Positions 27,888 through 38,373 of a DNA stretch of 64,000 nucleotides are shown here, piece after piece. Where the stretch lies: the NCBI RefSeq assembly GCF_028471945.1, contig NZ_CP110128.1, positions 4,762,501-4,826,500 of the forward strand, in the 5' to 3' direction. The position numbers were made by a program, and so were the translations under genes. The notes under the pieces are model-generated. The model did not search any database. It was not told where the DNA came from and saw only the letters and a program-made list of their open reading frames with translations. Position 1 is the first letter of the stretch. Each line of letters opens with the position of its first letter. Source of the stretch: Pseudomonas sp. WJP1. Lineage in GTDB: Bacteria; Pseudomonadota; Gammaproteobacteria; Pseudomonadales; Pseudomonadaceae.

Positions 27888-29420
27888 ATGATTCTGCCTT
27901 GGCTAATCCTGATACCCTTCATCGGCGGCCTGCTGTGCTGGCTGGGTGAGCGCTTCGGCGCCACCCTCCCCCGCTGGATTGCGCTGATCACCATGTCCCT
28001 GTTGCTCGCCCTCGGCCTCTGGCTGTGGGCCCACGGCGACTATTCGTTTGCCCCGGCGCCTGGCGCCGACCCGGCCTGGGTGCTTGAGTTCAAGCACATC
28101 TGGATCCAGCGTTTCGGCATCAGCGTGCACCTGGCCCTCGACGGCCTGTCGCTGCTGATGATCATGCTGACCGGCCTGCTGGGTGTCCTTTCGGTCCTCT
28201 GCTCGTGGAAAGAGATCCAGCGTCACGTTGGCTTCTTCCACCTGAACCTGATGTGGATCCTGGGCGGTGTCGTCGGCGTGTTCCTGGCCCTCGACCTGTT
28301 CATGTTCTTCTTCTTCTGGGAAATGATGCTGGTGCCGATGTACTTCCTCATCGCGCTCTGGGGTCACAGTTCTTCGGACGGCAAGAAAACCCGGATCTAC
28401 GCGGCGACCAAGTTCTTCATCTTCACTCAGGCTTCCGGCCTGATCATGCTGGTGGCGATCCTGGGCCTGGTACTGGTCAACTTCAACGACACCGGCGTGA
28501 TTACCTTCAACTACGCCGACCTGTTGAAAACCAAGATGTCGACGACCACCGAGTACATCCTGATGCTCGGCTTCTTCATCGCCTTCGCGGTGAAGTTGCC
28601 AGTCGTGCCGTTCCACTCCTGGTTGCCTGACGCTCACGCCCAGGCACCGACCGCAGGTTCCGTGGACCTGGCCGGTATCTTGCTCAAAACTGCTGCGTAC
28701 GGCCTGCTGCGTTTCGCCCTGCCGCTGTTCCCGAATGCGTCGGCCGAGTTCGCGCCGTTCGCCATGACCCTGGGTCTGATCGGGATCTTCTACGGTGCGT
28801 TCCTGGCGTTCGCGCAAACCGACATCAAGCGTCTGATCGCCTTCTCGTCCGTTTCCCACATGGGCTTCGTTCTGATCGGCATCTACTCCGGCAGCCAACT
28901 GGCGCTGCAGGGCGCAGTGATGCAGATGCTGGCGCACGGTCTGTCGGCCGCGGCACTCTTTATCCTGAGTGGCCAGCTGTACGAACGCACCCACACCCGC
29001 GACATGCGTGAAATGGGTGGCCTGTGGTCGAAGATCGCCTACCTGCCGGCCCTCAGCCTGTTCTTCGCAGCCGCGTCCCTGGGCCTGCCGGGTACCGGTA
29101 ACTTTGTTGGTGAGTTCCTGATCCTGATCGGCACCTTCCCGATCGCTCCATGGGTCACCATCATCGCGACGTCCGGCCTGGTGTTCGGTTCGGTCTACTC
29201 GCTGATCATGATCCACCGTGCGTACTTCGGCCCGGCCAAGTCGGACGCGGTACTGCATGGCATGGACGGTCGCGAAATGATCATGGTGGTCGGTCTGGCA
29301 GCGCTGCTGATCTACATCGGCGTCTACCCGCAACCGTTCCTCGATACCTCTGCCGCTACGATGCATGGCGTGCAGCAATGGCTCGGCACCGCCTTCACTC
29401 AACTCGCTTCGGCCCGGTAA
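27888..29420 (+). CDS. nuoM: NADH-quinone oxidoreductase subunit M
   Basis: Second antiporter-like subunit, 510 residues, 14 membrane helices. Conserved blocks: [20 protein letters not shown] (proton-path glutamate) and [21 protein letters not shown] 39-bp gap follows nuoL. Confidence 0.97.
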   Translation: MILPWLILIPFIGGLLCWLGERFGATLPRWIALITMSLLLALGLWLWAHGDYSFAPAPGADPAWVLEFKHIWIQRFGISVHLALDGLSLLMIMLTGLLGVLSVLCSWKEIQRHVGFFHLNLMWILGGVVGVFLALDLFMFFFFWEMMLVPMYFLIALWGHSSSDGKKTRIYAATKFFIFTQASGLIMLVAILGLVLVNFNDTGVITFNYADLLKTKMSTTTEYILMLGFFIAFAVKLPVVPFHSWLPDAHAQAPTAGSVDLAGILLKTAAYGLLRFALPLFPNASAEFAPFAMTLGLIGIFYGAFLAFAQTDIKRLIAFSSVSHMGFVLIGIYSGSQLALQGAVMQMLAHGLSAAALFILSGQLYERTHTRDMREMGGLWSKIAYLPALSLFFAAASLGLPGTGNFVGEFLILIGTFPIAPWVTIIATSGLVFGSVYSLIMIHRAYFGPAKSDAVLHGMDGREMIMVVGLAALLIYIGVYPQPFLDTSAATMHGVQQWLGTAFTQLASAR

Positions 29421-29427
29421 GAGCGCT

Positions 29428-30891
29428 ATGGAATTTACACTTCAACACTTTATTGCGCTGGGGCCGCTGTTGATCACCAGTGCCACGATCATCGTGGTAA
29501 TGCTGGCGATCGCCTGGCGGCGTAACCACTCCCAGACCTTCCTGCTGTCGGTGGCGGGTCTGAACCTGGCGTTGCTGTCGATCCTGCCGGCCCTGAAAGT
29601 CGCGCCACTGGCGGTGACTCCACTGCTGCAGATCGACACCTTCGCCTGCCTGTACATGGCGCTGATCCTGGTCGCCACCCTGGCCTGTGTGACCCTCGCC
29701 CACGCCTACCTCGGCGATGGCGGTTCGGGTTACCCGGGCAACCGTGAAGAACTGTACCTGCTGATCCTGATGGCCGCCGCCGGTGGCCTGGTACTGGTCA
29801 GCGCGCAGCACCTGGCCGGCTTGTTCATCGGCCTGGAGCTGCTGTCGGTACCGGTCTACGGTCTGGTGGCCTACGCCTTCTTCAACAAGCGTTCGCTGGA
29901 AGCCGGCATCAAGTACATGGTGCTGTCGGCTGCCGGTTCCGCGTTCCTGTTGTTTGGCATGGCGCTGCTGTATGCCGACTCCGGCTCCCTGAGCTTCGTC
30001 GGCATCGGCCAGGCCCTGGCGGCCACTGGCCTGCCAAGCTCGCTGGCGCAACTGGGCCTGGGCATGATGCTGATCGGCCTGGCGTTCAAGCTGTCGCTGG
30101 TACCTTTCCACCTCTGGACACCAGACGTTTACGAAGGTGCTCCGGCACCGGTGGCAGCGTTCCTGGCGACCGCTTCCAAAGTTGCCGTGTTCGCGGTGAT
30201 GGTGCGTCTGTTCCAGATCTCGCCAGCGGCGAGCAGCGGCGTACTGAGCGACGTGCTGACCATCATCGCCATCGCGTCGATCCTGTTCGGTAACCTGCTG
30301 GCGCTGACCCAGAGCAACCTCAAGCGTCTGCTGGGTTACTCCTCCATCGCCCACTTCGGTTACCTGCTGATCGCCCTGGTGGCGAGCAAGGGCCTGGCCG
30401 TGGAAGCCATCGGCGTGTACCTGGTCACCTACGTGATCACCAGCCTCGGCGCGTTCGGCGTGATCACCCTGATGTCCTCGCCGTACAACGGCCGTGACGC
30501 CGATGCCCTGTACGAATACCGCGGCCTGTTCTGGCGCCGTCCGTACCTGACCGCCGTACTGACCGTGATGATGCTGTCCCTGGCCGGTATCCCGCTGACC
30601 GCGGGCTTCATCGGCAAGTTCTACATCATCGCCACCGGTGTCCAGTCGCAACAATGGTGGCTGGTCGGCTCCCTGGTACTGGGCAGCGCCATCGGCGTGT
30701 TCTACTACCTGCGCGTCATGGTCACCCTGTACCTGATCGAACCGAACCTGCGTCGCCACGATGCCCAGCTACATTGGGAGCAACGTGCAGGCGGCGTGAT
30801 GCTGCTCGCCATCGCGGTACTGGCCTTCTTCCTCGGCCTGTATCCACAGCCGTTGTTGAACCTGGTACAGCAATCGGGTCTGGCGGGTTGA
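29428..30891 (+). CDS. nuoN: NADH-quinone oxidoreductase subunit N
   Basis: Third antiporter-like subunit, 487 residues from ATG 29428 ([20 protein letters not shown]). Conserved blocks: [19 protein letters not shown] and [20 protein letters not shown]. The longer frame to 29365 overlaps nuoM and is not conserved. Last gene of the operon, followed by a strong terminator. Confidence 0.97.
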   Translation: MEFTLQHFIALGPLLITSATIIVVMLAIAWRRNHSQTFLLSVAGLNLALLSILPALKVAPLAVTPLLQIDTFACLYMALILVATLACVTLAHAYLGDGGSGYPGNREELYLLILMAAAGGLVLVSAQHLAGLFIGLELLSVPVYGLVAYAFFNKRSLEAGIKYMVLSAAGSAFLLFGMALLYADSGSLSFVGIGQALAATGLPSSLAQLGLGMMLIGLAFKLSLVPFHLWTPDVYEGAPAPVAAFLATASKVAVFAVMVRLFQISPAASSGVLSDVLTIIAIASILFGNLLALTQSNLKRLLGYSSIAHFGYLLIALVASKGLAVEAIGVYLVTYVITSLGAFGVITLMSSPYNGRDADALYEYRGLFWRRPYLTAVLTVMMLSLAGIPLTAGFIGKFYIIATGVQSQQWWLVGSLVLGSAIGVFYYLRVMVTLYLIEPNLRRHDAQLHWEQRAGGVMLLAIAVLAFFLGLYPQPLLNLVQQSGLAG

Positions 30892-30920
30892 TCGCTTAAG
30901 CTTCACTCGGTAGTAAACAG

Positions 30921-30946
30921 AAACGGCACCTTCGGGTGCCGTTTTT
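30921..30946 (+). terminator. intrinsic terminator of the nuo operon
   Basis: AACGGCACC / GGTGCCGTT hairpin with TTCG tetraloop and five T. Confidence 0.93.
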
Positions 30947-31098
30947 GCGTTTGTGGGATTTATTACCGGTGTGCACTCCTCCTCCAATAAATCCAGAAAG
31001 CTCACGCGGTAGTAGCCGTCTTGTCCTACATCCAGCACTGAGCATTTGGCTCTATCTTGAATAGCTTCCAGATTGAGAAACCAATGCGAGAACCGACA

Positions 31099-31287
31099 AT
31101 GAAACGTGACATTTTTTCCGAACTGATAGAAGGCTTGGACTCCCTGGCTGCCGAGCGCCAAGGGAATGTCACGTTGCTAAGCCATAGAGTGAAGAGTTCC
31201 AAATATTCCCCGGCTATCACCGAGAAACCAAGCTTCTTTGTCGTGCGCGAAAATTCTGGCTATATTTGTCCAGAATATGGGGGAGAA
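31099..31287 (+). pseudogene. stub of a HTH-type (HigA/NadS-like) antitoxin
   Basis: ATG 31099 opens MKRDIFSELIEGLDSLAAER, the characteristic start of helix-turn-helix antitoxins of HigB/RelE-type pairs (usually ~100 residues). Similarity fades after about 50 residues, before any HTH, and the frame runs without a stop into the Phd-type antitoxin at 31291. Read as a truncated relic rather than a working gene; a 143-residue fusion is the alternative. Its toxin partner is not visible. Confidence 0.5.
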
Positions 31288-31290
31288 ATG

Positions 31291-31530
31291 ATGATCATCG
31301 TTCCGTTGGCCGAAGCCAAAAATAATCTGTCCAAACTCGTCGATGATGCAGCAGCCGGACAGATCATCACGATCGCCAAACATGGTCGGGCCCTTGCGCG
31401 CCTGGTTCCAATTGGAAAACCCAGCGGACAGCGAATCGGAACAATGAAAGGCAAACTGGTGCTTCCGGAAGACTTTGACGCGCCCCTGCCAGACGACATG
31501 CTCGATGTATTTGAAGGCACTGGCGAATGA
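31291..31530 (+). CDS. Phd/YefM-family antitoxin
   Basis: 79 residues from ATG 31291 (MIIVPLAEAKNNLSKLVDDA), the Phd/YefM DNA-binding fold: AEAKNNLSKLVD, GQIITIAKHGRALARLVP, then an acidic C-terminal tail (EDFDAPLPDDMLDVFEGTGE) that would wrap the toxin. GGGGGAG at 31279-31285 fits ATG 31291 best; ATG 31288 is also possible. The frame is open upstream into an antitoxin stub, so a longer product cannot be excluded. It overlaps the toxin by four bases and probably represses the pair. Confidence 0.9.
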   Translation: MIIVPLAEAKNNLSKLVDDAAAGQIITIAKHGRALARLVPIGKPSGQRIGTMKGKLVLPEDFDAPLPDDMLDVFEGTGE

Positions 31531-31904
31531 GGCTGCTGCTCGACACGCACATTTTGCTCTGGACACTCAGTGATGATCCGAGACTCTCGGGCAAAGCCAG
31601 AAAGCTCATTGAGAACGCTGCCGACATTTATGTCAGCGCAGCGTCATTCTGGGAGATGGCGATCAAAGTCGGACTGGGTAAGCTGAATGTCGATCTGGAA
31701 GAAATCCGGCAGTACTGCCTCGAAAGCGGGTTCATCGAATTGCCGGTCACTTCCGAGCATGCCATTGCTGTGAAAGACCTCGAGCATCACCATCGCGACC
31801 CGTTCGACCGCCTCATTGTTGCAACCGCCATGACTGAACCCATGAAGCTTCTCACCGCCGACCCGTTGGTTGCCAAGTACACCGATTTAGCTGTTTTAGT
31901 CTGA
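31527..31904 (+). CDS. vapC: PIN-domain toxin, VapC type
   Basis: 125-residue PIN-domain ribonuclease toxin. The acidic catalytic residues are all visible: D6 in RLLLDTHILLW, E43 in SFWEMAIK, D94 in DPFDRLIVATA, and D112 in LLTADPLV. It should therefore be active. The ATG overlaps the antitoxin stop (ATGA). The pair has lower G+C and different codon use from the nuo genes and lies alone between two unrelated operons, which suggests acquisition by transfer. Confidence 0.93.
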   Translation: MRLLLDTHILLWTLSDDPRLSGKARKLIENAADIYVSAASFWEMAIKVGLGKLNVDLEEIRQYCLESGFIELPVTSEHAIAVKDLEHHHRDPFDRLIVATAMTEPMKLLTADPLVAKYTDLAVLV

Positions 31905-31942
31905 TCGGTCCACTCTAATAAATGGATTGCCTGTAATACCCT

Positions 31943-32042
31943 CATCGCGAGCAGGCTCGCTCCCACAGGGGATCGTCTGTGGACACACAAATCGCGAACA
32001 CCGCCGATCAAATGTAGGAGTGAGCCTGCTCGCGATAGCGGT
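31943..32042. repeat. REPIN
   Basis: CATCGCGAGCAGGCTCGCTC and inverted GTAGGAGTGAGCCTGCTCGC around a ~40 bp spacer, downstream of vapC. Confidence 0.85.
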
Positions 32043-32056
32043 GGAACAGACACAAA

Positions 32057-32082
32057 TGAAAACGGCACCTCCCGGTGCCGTT
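32057..32082 (-). terminator. terminator of the ABC importer operon
   Basis: AACGGCACC / GGTGCCGTT with a four-base loop; read on the minus strand it is followed by TTTTC, just past the glpV stop. Confidence 0.75.
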
Positions 32083-32103
32083 CGCCTTTCACACTCCAAC
32101 GCT

Positions 32104-33846
32104 TTACTTGCGCGCCGCCTCCCACGATTTCAGCAGTTCGGCATAACTCACGGTTTCACCCTGCGGCTTCTCGTTCGCCAGTTTCGGTTTCGGTGCGCCC
32201 GGCTGATCGAACCAGTATTGAGCATCGCGCTCAGGGTTCATTTTAGGCGCGCAGGTGGCTTGGGCTTTCGAGCGCTCCAGACGGGACATGATGGCGTCCT
32301 GATCCTTGGCCAGGCCGTCGAGTGCCTGTTGCGGGGTTTTCTCGCCGCTGGCGGCTTCGGCGATGTGGCTCCACCACAGTTGCGCCAGGCGCGGATAATC
32401 CGGCACGTTGGTCCCGGTCGGGGTCCATTGCACGCGGGCCGGGCTGCGGTAGAACTCCACCAGGCCACCCAGTTTCGGTGCCAGGTCGGTCATGGCCTGC
32501 GAGTTGATGTCCGATTCGCGGATCGGGGTCAGGCCGACGATGGTTTTCTTCAGCGAGACGGTTTTCGAGGTCACGAACTGTGCGTATAGCCAGGCCGCGA
32601 GTTTTTGTTTCTCAGGCGTGGACTTCATGAACGTCCAGGAACCCACGTCCTGATACCCCAGCTTCATGCCCTCCTCCCAGTACGGCCCGCGTGGCGACGG
32701 TGCCATGCGCCATTTTGGCGTGCCATCAGCGTTCATCACGGCCAGGCCCGGCTTGGTCATGTCGGCGGTGAAGGCGGTGTACCAGAAGATCTGTTGGGCA
32801 ATGTTGCCCTGGGACGGTACCGGCCCGGATTCGGAGAAGGTCATGCCCGCCGCTTCAGGTGGTGCGTATTTCTTCATCCAGTCCACGTATTTGGTGGTGG
32901 CGAATACCGCCGCCGGGCCGTTGGTGTCGCCACCACGGGTCACGCTGGAGCCGACCGGGTGGCAGTCCTCAACGCGGATGCCCCACTCGTCCACCGGCAA
33001 GCCATTGGGAATGCCCTTGTCGCCGCCACCGGCCATGGAGAACCAGGCATCGGTAAAGCGCCAGCCCAGGGACGGGTCTTTCTTGCCGTAGTCCATGTGC
33101 CCGTAGACACGCTTGCCGTCGATTTCCTTGACGTCTTCGCTGAAGAACTTGGCAATGTCTTCATAGGCCGACCAGTTCACCGGCACACCCAGCTCGTAGC
33201 CGTACTTTTCCTTGAATTTGGCTTTGAGGTCCGCGCGTTCGAACCAGTCGGCGCGGAACCAGTACAGGTTGGCGAATTGTTGGTCGGGCAGCTGATAGAT
33301 CTTGCCGTCCGGCGCGGTGGTGAAGGAGATGCCGATGAAGTCCTTGATGTCCAGGGTCGGCGAGGTGAAGTTCTTGCCTTCGTTGGCCATCAGGTCGGTG
33401 ATCGATTCGGTCTTGCCGTAACGGAAGTGCGTACCGATCAGGTCCGAGTCGTTGACCCAGCCGTCATAGATGTTCTTGTCCGACTGCATCTGGGTCTGCA
33501 GCTTTTCCACCACGTCGCCTTCCTGCAGCAGGTCGTGGGTCAGCTTGATCCCGGTGATTTCAGTGAAGGCCTTGGCCAGCACCTTGGATTCGTACTCGTG
33601 GGTGGCGATGGTTTCCGACACCACCTTGATGCTCATTCCGCGAAACGGCTCCGCCGCCTTGATGAACCACTTCAGCTCTTCGAGTTGCTGATCGGCCGTC
33701 AGGGTCGACGGCTTGAACTCGCTGCCGATCCATTTCTTCGCGGCGTCTTCATAGGCATCGGCCCAGGCCGAAGCGCTCAAACCGCTGAGTGCCAGCATGG
33801 CTGCCAATGAAATGCTATGTCGCAGCTTATTGTTTTTGTCGAACAT
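32104..33846 (-). CDS. glpV: ABC transporter substrate-binding protein, GlpV-like
   Basis: Periplasmic solute-binding protein, 580 residues from ATG 33846, preceded by a near-perfect AAGGAGGT. The signal peptide is MFDKNNKLRHSISLAAMLAL...SAWA. The mature protein (DAYEDAAKKWIGSEFKPSTL) matches the large family-1 binding protein GlpV of the rhizobial glycerol importer GlpSTPQUV. The longer open frame to 34161 is spurious. It is the last gene of the operon, after a 47-bp gap behind glpU. Glycerol or a related polyol is the inferred ligand; Pseudomonas normally takes up glycerol through GlpF, so the true substrate may differ. Confidence 0.82.
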   Translation of the reverse strand: MFDKNNKLRHSISLAAMLALSGLSASAWADAYEDAAKKWIGSEFKPSTLTADQQLEELKWFIKAAEPFRGMSIKVVSETIATHEYESKVLAKAFTEITGIKLTHDLLQEGDVVEKLQTQMQSDKNIYDGWVNDSDLIGTHFRYGKTESITDLMANEGKNFTSPTLDIKDFIGISFTTAPDGKIYQLPDQQFANLYWFRADWFERADLKAKFKEKYGYELGVPVNWSAYEDIAKFFSEDVKEIDGKRVYGHMDYGKKDPSLGWRFTDAWFSMAGGGDKGIPNGLPVDEWGIRVEDCHPVGSSVTRGGDTNGPAAVFATTKYVDWMKKYAPPEAAGMTFSESGPVPSQGNIAQQIFWYTAFTADMTKPGLAVMNADGTPKWRMAPSPRGPYWEEGMKLGYQDVGSWTFMKSTPEKQKLAAWLYAQFVTSKTVSLKKTIVGLTPIRESDINSQAMTDLAPKLGGLVEFYRSPARVQWTPTGTNVPDYPRLAQLWWSHIAEAASGEKTPQQALDGLAKDQDAIMSRLERSKAQATCAPKMNPERDAQYWFDQPGAPKPKLANEKPQGETVSYAELLKSWEAARK

Positions 33847-33893
33847 AGAGACCTCCTTATTGAGTTTCGGAGCAACATTGCCGAGCGATTCGA

Positions 33894-34166
33894 CTAGCCC
33901 CAACGCATCACAGCCAACAGCCACACCAGGGACATCGCGAAGGCGACCCAGATGCTCCAGTCGGTCACGCCGATTACCAGCAGATGCAGGTAGGCGCTGC
34001 CGAGAAGACCGATGAACAACCGATCGCCACGGGTGGTGGCAATCGGTAAAAAGCCCCGTCGCAGAATGCTTGGCGAACGCAACTCCCAGGTGGTCATGCC
34101 CACCAGGATCAAGGCGATGACACTGAAGAACGCCGCCGTGGGGACGGTCCAACTCATCCATTCCAT
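33894..34166 (-). CDS. glpU: small membrane protein, DUF2160/GlpU-like
   Basis: 90 residues with three membrane segments (WTVPTAAFFSVIALILVGM, DRLFIGLLGSAYLHLLVIGV, WSIWVAFAMSLVWLLAVM). GAGGAG lies six bases before ATG 34166 (ATG 34169 is too close). Genes of this family sit between the permease and binding-protein genes of glycerol-type ABC operons, and their role is unknown. Spacing to glpQ is 10 bp. Confidence 0.82.
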   Translation of the reverse strand: MEWMSWTVPTAAFFSVIALILVGMTTWELRSPSILRRGFLPIATTRGDRLFIGLLGSAYLHLLVIGVTDWSIWVAFAMSLVWLLAVMRWG

Positions 34167-34176
34167 CATCGACTCC

Positions 34177-34971
<795 letters not shown>

Positions 34972-34998
34972 AGGGATAGCCTCATGCTCATGATGGCC

Positions 34999-36976
<1,978 letters not shown>

Positions 36977-36977
<1 letters not shown>

Positions 36978-38071
36978 CAGGCAACCCTCGCGACGCGCCG
37001 GCCGGGCGCCTGGACCAGCCGCCCCTGCGCATCGAACACAAACAGTTTATGGGTCGGGATGTAGATGCGGATCGGCGCATCGACGTCGTATTCGTGAACA
37101 CCGGGCAAGTGCAGCACCAGCAGGAAATGCTCGTTGCGCACGTGCAGGAAGGTTTCCGAGCCGCTGATTTCCGCGACTTCGACGGTCACCGCCAGTTCCA
37201 GGTCATCGTCGTTGCTCGGTACCAGCGAGATATGGCTGGGGCGCACACCAAAGCGGAACTCGCCCTCGCCCACCGGGCGCAAGTCGACGTTCAACGGGAA
37301 GTGCACGAAGTTGGCGAAGCTCACTTCGTTGCCGGCAATGCGACCCGGCATCAGGTTGATCGGCGGCTCGGAGAACAACTCCGCCGCCAGTACGGTCTGC
37401 GGCTGGTGGTAGACCTCGGCCGACGGGCCGCTCTGGATCACCCGGCCTTCATGGAGAATGGTGGTGGTGCCGCCCAGGGCCAGGGCCTCGTTGGGCTCGG
37501 TGGTGGCATAGATGGCGATGGTATGGCGCGCCTTGAACAACTCGCGCATTTCCTGGCGCAGCTCTTCGCGCAATTTGTAGTCGAGGTTGACCAGTGGCTC
37601 ATCGAACAGTATCAGCTCGGCATCCTTGACCAGCGCCCTCGCCATGGCGGTGCGCTGCTGCTGGCCACCGGAGAGTTCCAGCGGAAAACGCTTGAGGAAC
37701 TTCTCGATGCGCAGCATCTTCGCGGTTTCCAGCACCTTGCTCTGGATCAGCTCATTGGACACACCGGCCTGGCGCAACGGCGAGGCGATGTTCTCGAAGA
37801 CGGTCATGGTCGGGTAATTGATGAACTGCTGATACACCATTGACACGTTGCGCAGGCGCACCGGGCGCTGGGTGACATCGACGCCATTCATCAGGATGCG
37901 ACCGCTGTCAGGCTTGTCCAGCCCGGCCATCAGGCGCATGAGACTGGTCTTGCCGGACAGCGTGCGCCCGAGCAAGACGTTGAAGGATCCGGGTTCGAAA
38001 CGCAGGCACGCATCGTCAATCCAGGTCTGGCCCTCGACGGTGCGGCTGACATGCTCCAGGGTTAATGACAT
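36977..38071 (-). CDS. glpS: ABC transporter ATP-binding protein, GlpS-like, without H-loop histidine
   Basis: 364 residues from ATG 38071 (MSLTLEHVSRTVEGQTWIDD); the longer frame to 38227 crosses the sigma-54 promoter and is rejected. Walker A is LLGRTLSGKTS (33-43), Q-loop VYQQF, signature LSGGQQQR (133-140), Walker B LILFDEP (153-159). Where the switch histidine is expected (VTHD) the sequence reads IYATTEPNE, with T191 in its place. The C-terminal regulatory domain is present. First gene of the operon, pairing with GlpT as a heterodimer. An A-rich stretch (AAAAAATAAAAAA) precedes the start. Confidence 0.88.
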
Positions 38072-38116
38072 GGCTCGGCCTTTTTTATTTTTTGAGACAA
38101 GCGACCCGAGCGGTAT

Positions 38117-38132
38117 AGCGACATTTGTGCCA
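38117..38132 (-). promoter_or_regulatory. sigma-54 (-24/-12) promoter for the glpS operon
   Basis: On the minus strand the sequence is TGGCACAAATGTCGCT, against the consensus TGGCAC-N5-TTGCW: the GG and GC dinucleotides have exact spacing, with one mismatch in the -12 box (TCGC). It lies about 46 bp before the glpS ATG. A sigma-54 activator is encoded divergently. Confidence 0.75.
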
Positions 38133-38187
38133 GAAAACGCAAGCCGTTGATTTGGCTTTGAATCCTTGAAAGTGACTGCTGGGTCAC

Positions 38188-38286
38188 GTTCATTGATGAA
38201 CACAAATGAACAATCGCGACTGAACAACTGAACAGTTCAGCGATTGACAATGAACATTAGTGAACAACACTCTATGGGTTGTTCAC
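38188..38286. promoter_or_regulatory. cluster of TGAAC inverted repeats, probable activator binding sites (UAS)
   Basis: GTTCAT-TG-ATGAAC (38188-38201), CTGAAC-A-GTTCAG (38228-38240) and GTGAACAAC-N9-GTTGTTCAC (38260-38286, perfect 9-bp arms), plus extra TGAACA half-sites at about 38207 and 38251. They lie 55-170 bp upstream of the -24/-12 promoter, the usual place for an enhancer of a sigma-54 activator, and also upstream of the activator gene itself. Confidence 0.7.
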
Positions 38287-38291
38287 GGTCC

Positions 38292-38315
38292 TTGTAGGAG
38301 CCAGGCTTGTGGCGT
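38292..38315. repeat. solitary REP-like remnant
   Basis: TTGTAGGAGCCAGGCTTGTG has the REP head but no inverted partner nearby. Confidence 0.4.
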
Positions 38316-38337
38316 TTGAACGTCATGCAAAATCCAT

Positions 38338-38350
38338 AACAACAATAAAA
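38338..38350 (+). promoter_or_regulatory. possible Hfq/Crc (CA) motif in the activator leader
   Basis: AACAACAATAAAA contains AACAACAA, which fits AAnAAnAA, 29 bases before the activator ATG. In Pseudomonas such motifs bind Hfq with Crc for catabolite repression. Confidence 0.4.
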
Positions 38351-38373
38351 GCGTTAATCAGAGGCTGACTTGA

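Noticed and set aside
31057..31530. Single 157-codon antitoxin gene from 31057
   Set aside because: The conserved Phd fold starts at 31291 behind a strong Shine-Dalgarno; the upstream part resembles another antitoxin family. Kept as stub plus gene, with the fusion noted as an alternative.
33847..34161. N-terminal extension of glpV through glpU
   Set aside because: A signal peptide and a near-perfect ribosome binding site place the start at 33846; the extension overlaps glpU in another frame.
38072..38227. N-terminal extension of glpS
   Set aside because: It would cover the -24/-12 promoter and the added residues have no counterpart in ABC ATPases.
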